Origin: Deltaproteobacteria bacterium
Lineage (GTDB): Bacteria > Desulfobacterota > GWC2-55-46
Length of the DNA: 64,000 nt
NCBI GenBank assembly: GCA_016182655.1
Contig: JACPGB010000031.1
Coordinates: forward strand, 43,902-107,901
Direction of reading: 5' to 3'
Made by a program: the position numbers and the translations under genes. How positions within the stretch are numbered: position 1 is the first letter of the stretch; each line of letters starts with the position of its first letter. Positions 63,718 through 64,000 of the stretch are shown in pieces. The notes beneath the pieces are model-generated. The model made no database searches. It was given only the letters and a program-made list of their open reading frames with translations, and had not been told where the DNA came from.

Positions 63718-64000
63718 GTGGAGAACCCTGAGATAGCGCGCGTATTCCATGAGATAGCCGACCTCCTGGAGATAAAAGGCGGAGACGTATTCAGGATCCG
63801 CTCCTACAGGAACGCGGGGCTTGTCGTCGAGGGGCTCTCCGAGTCCCTGCGCTCGCTCTATGAAAAAAAAGGCGAGGAAGGCTTGAAGCACATACCCGGC
63901 ATAGGGGAATCGACCCGCGCCAAGGTCATCGAGATGCTCACCAACTGCAGGTGCTCCTATCACGACGAGCTCTTGAAGGAGATACCGGCGGGGATGCTGG
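63718..64000 (+). CDS. polX: DNA polymerase X (PolX), N-terminal part
   Basis: The reading frame opens at GTG 63718 behind AAAGGGGAAG and runs off the window. The 94 visible residues match the PolX N-terminal 8-kDa-like and helix-hairpin-helix region: ARVFHEIADLLEIKGGDVFR, RIRSYRNAGLVVEGL and LKHIPGIGESTRAKV. PolX repairs DNA gaps and usually ends in a PHP exonuclease domain, which would be outside the window. Confidence 0.85.
   Translation, partial: MENPEIARVFHEIADLLEIKGGDVFRIRSYRNAGLVVEGLSESLRSLYEKKGEEGLKHIPGIGESTRAKVIEMLTNCRCSYHDELLKEIPAGML

Overview
The window is one contiguous piece of a GC-rich, Gram-negative, flagellated bacterial chromosome. The organism looks like a deltaproteobacterium or a close relative. 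Evidence: FlgH and FlgI (L and P rings) imply an outer membrane, FliW/CsrA and sigma-54 plus sigma-28 promoter motifs give a two-tier flagellar hierarchy, and the order flgFGAHI-flgJ-flgM-flgN-flgKL-csrA-fliW is typical of those groups. Codon choice favours AGG for Arg and ATA for Ile throughout. Taxonomy is an inference; no rRNA or marker set is present.

Layout. 1-5.2 kb: end of motA, motB, cheW, a large chemoreceptor, an HDOD protein and a DUF2802-type membrane protein. 5.3-15.2 kb: the flagellar rod/hook/ring operon flgF-flgG-flgA-flgH-flgI-(small protein)-flgJ, then flgM-flgN-flgK-flgL-csrA-fliW. 15.5-35.9 kb: an 18-gene, nearly gapless operon for a nonulosonic-acid (pseudaminic/legionaminic-like) sugar. 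It starts with pseB-pseC and ends with a Maf-type flagellin glycosyltransferase, and it has several enzymes outside the textbook pathway. 36-40.5 kb: an unknown gene, then fliC-flaG-fliD-fliS-fliT-like and a small sigma-28-controlled gene. 40.5-43.3 kb: response regulator, receiver-GAF-HD-GYP protein and PilZ protein (c-di-GMP control). 43.3-64 kb: mostly housekeeping genes: tilS, a gamma-carbonic-anhydrase-like protein, exbB/exbD, ppx, guaB-guaA, a LOG-family protein, an HprK-like kinase, sppA, a membrane glycosyltransferase, an M16 peptidase, pncA, a rhodanese, a GerW-like protein, aspA, a GerMN protein, murI and the start of polX.

How it works together. A sigma-54 promoter with the same 17-base core (TGGCACATATGTTGCAT) lies upstream of both flgF and the sugar operon, so glycan synthesis appears timed with the hook-basal body. 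Sigma-28 type promoters precede cheW, flgM, fliC and the small gene at 40.26 kb. The flagellin leader carries an AGGA-loop hairpin followed by a GGA in the Shine-Dalgarno, the layout of a CsrA target, and csrA-fliW sit in the same flagellar cluster. The sugar made by the island would be put onto flagellin by Maf.

Most notable: the rhodanese gene at 58.8 kb is interrupted by one in-frame TGA just after the active-site Cys, and the rest of the domain continues in frame. A strong hairpin with a G-rich apical loop follows the TGA at the spacing of a bacterial SECIS element. It is best read as an unrecognised selenoprotein. Three copies of an intergenic palindromic repeat (about 100-125 bp), a 247-base insertion with a perfect 18-bp inverted repeat between flgH and flgI, and a FlgJ-M23 peptidase fusion are also worth attention. 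I saw no tRNA, rRNA, CRISPR array, transposase or phage gene.
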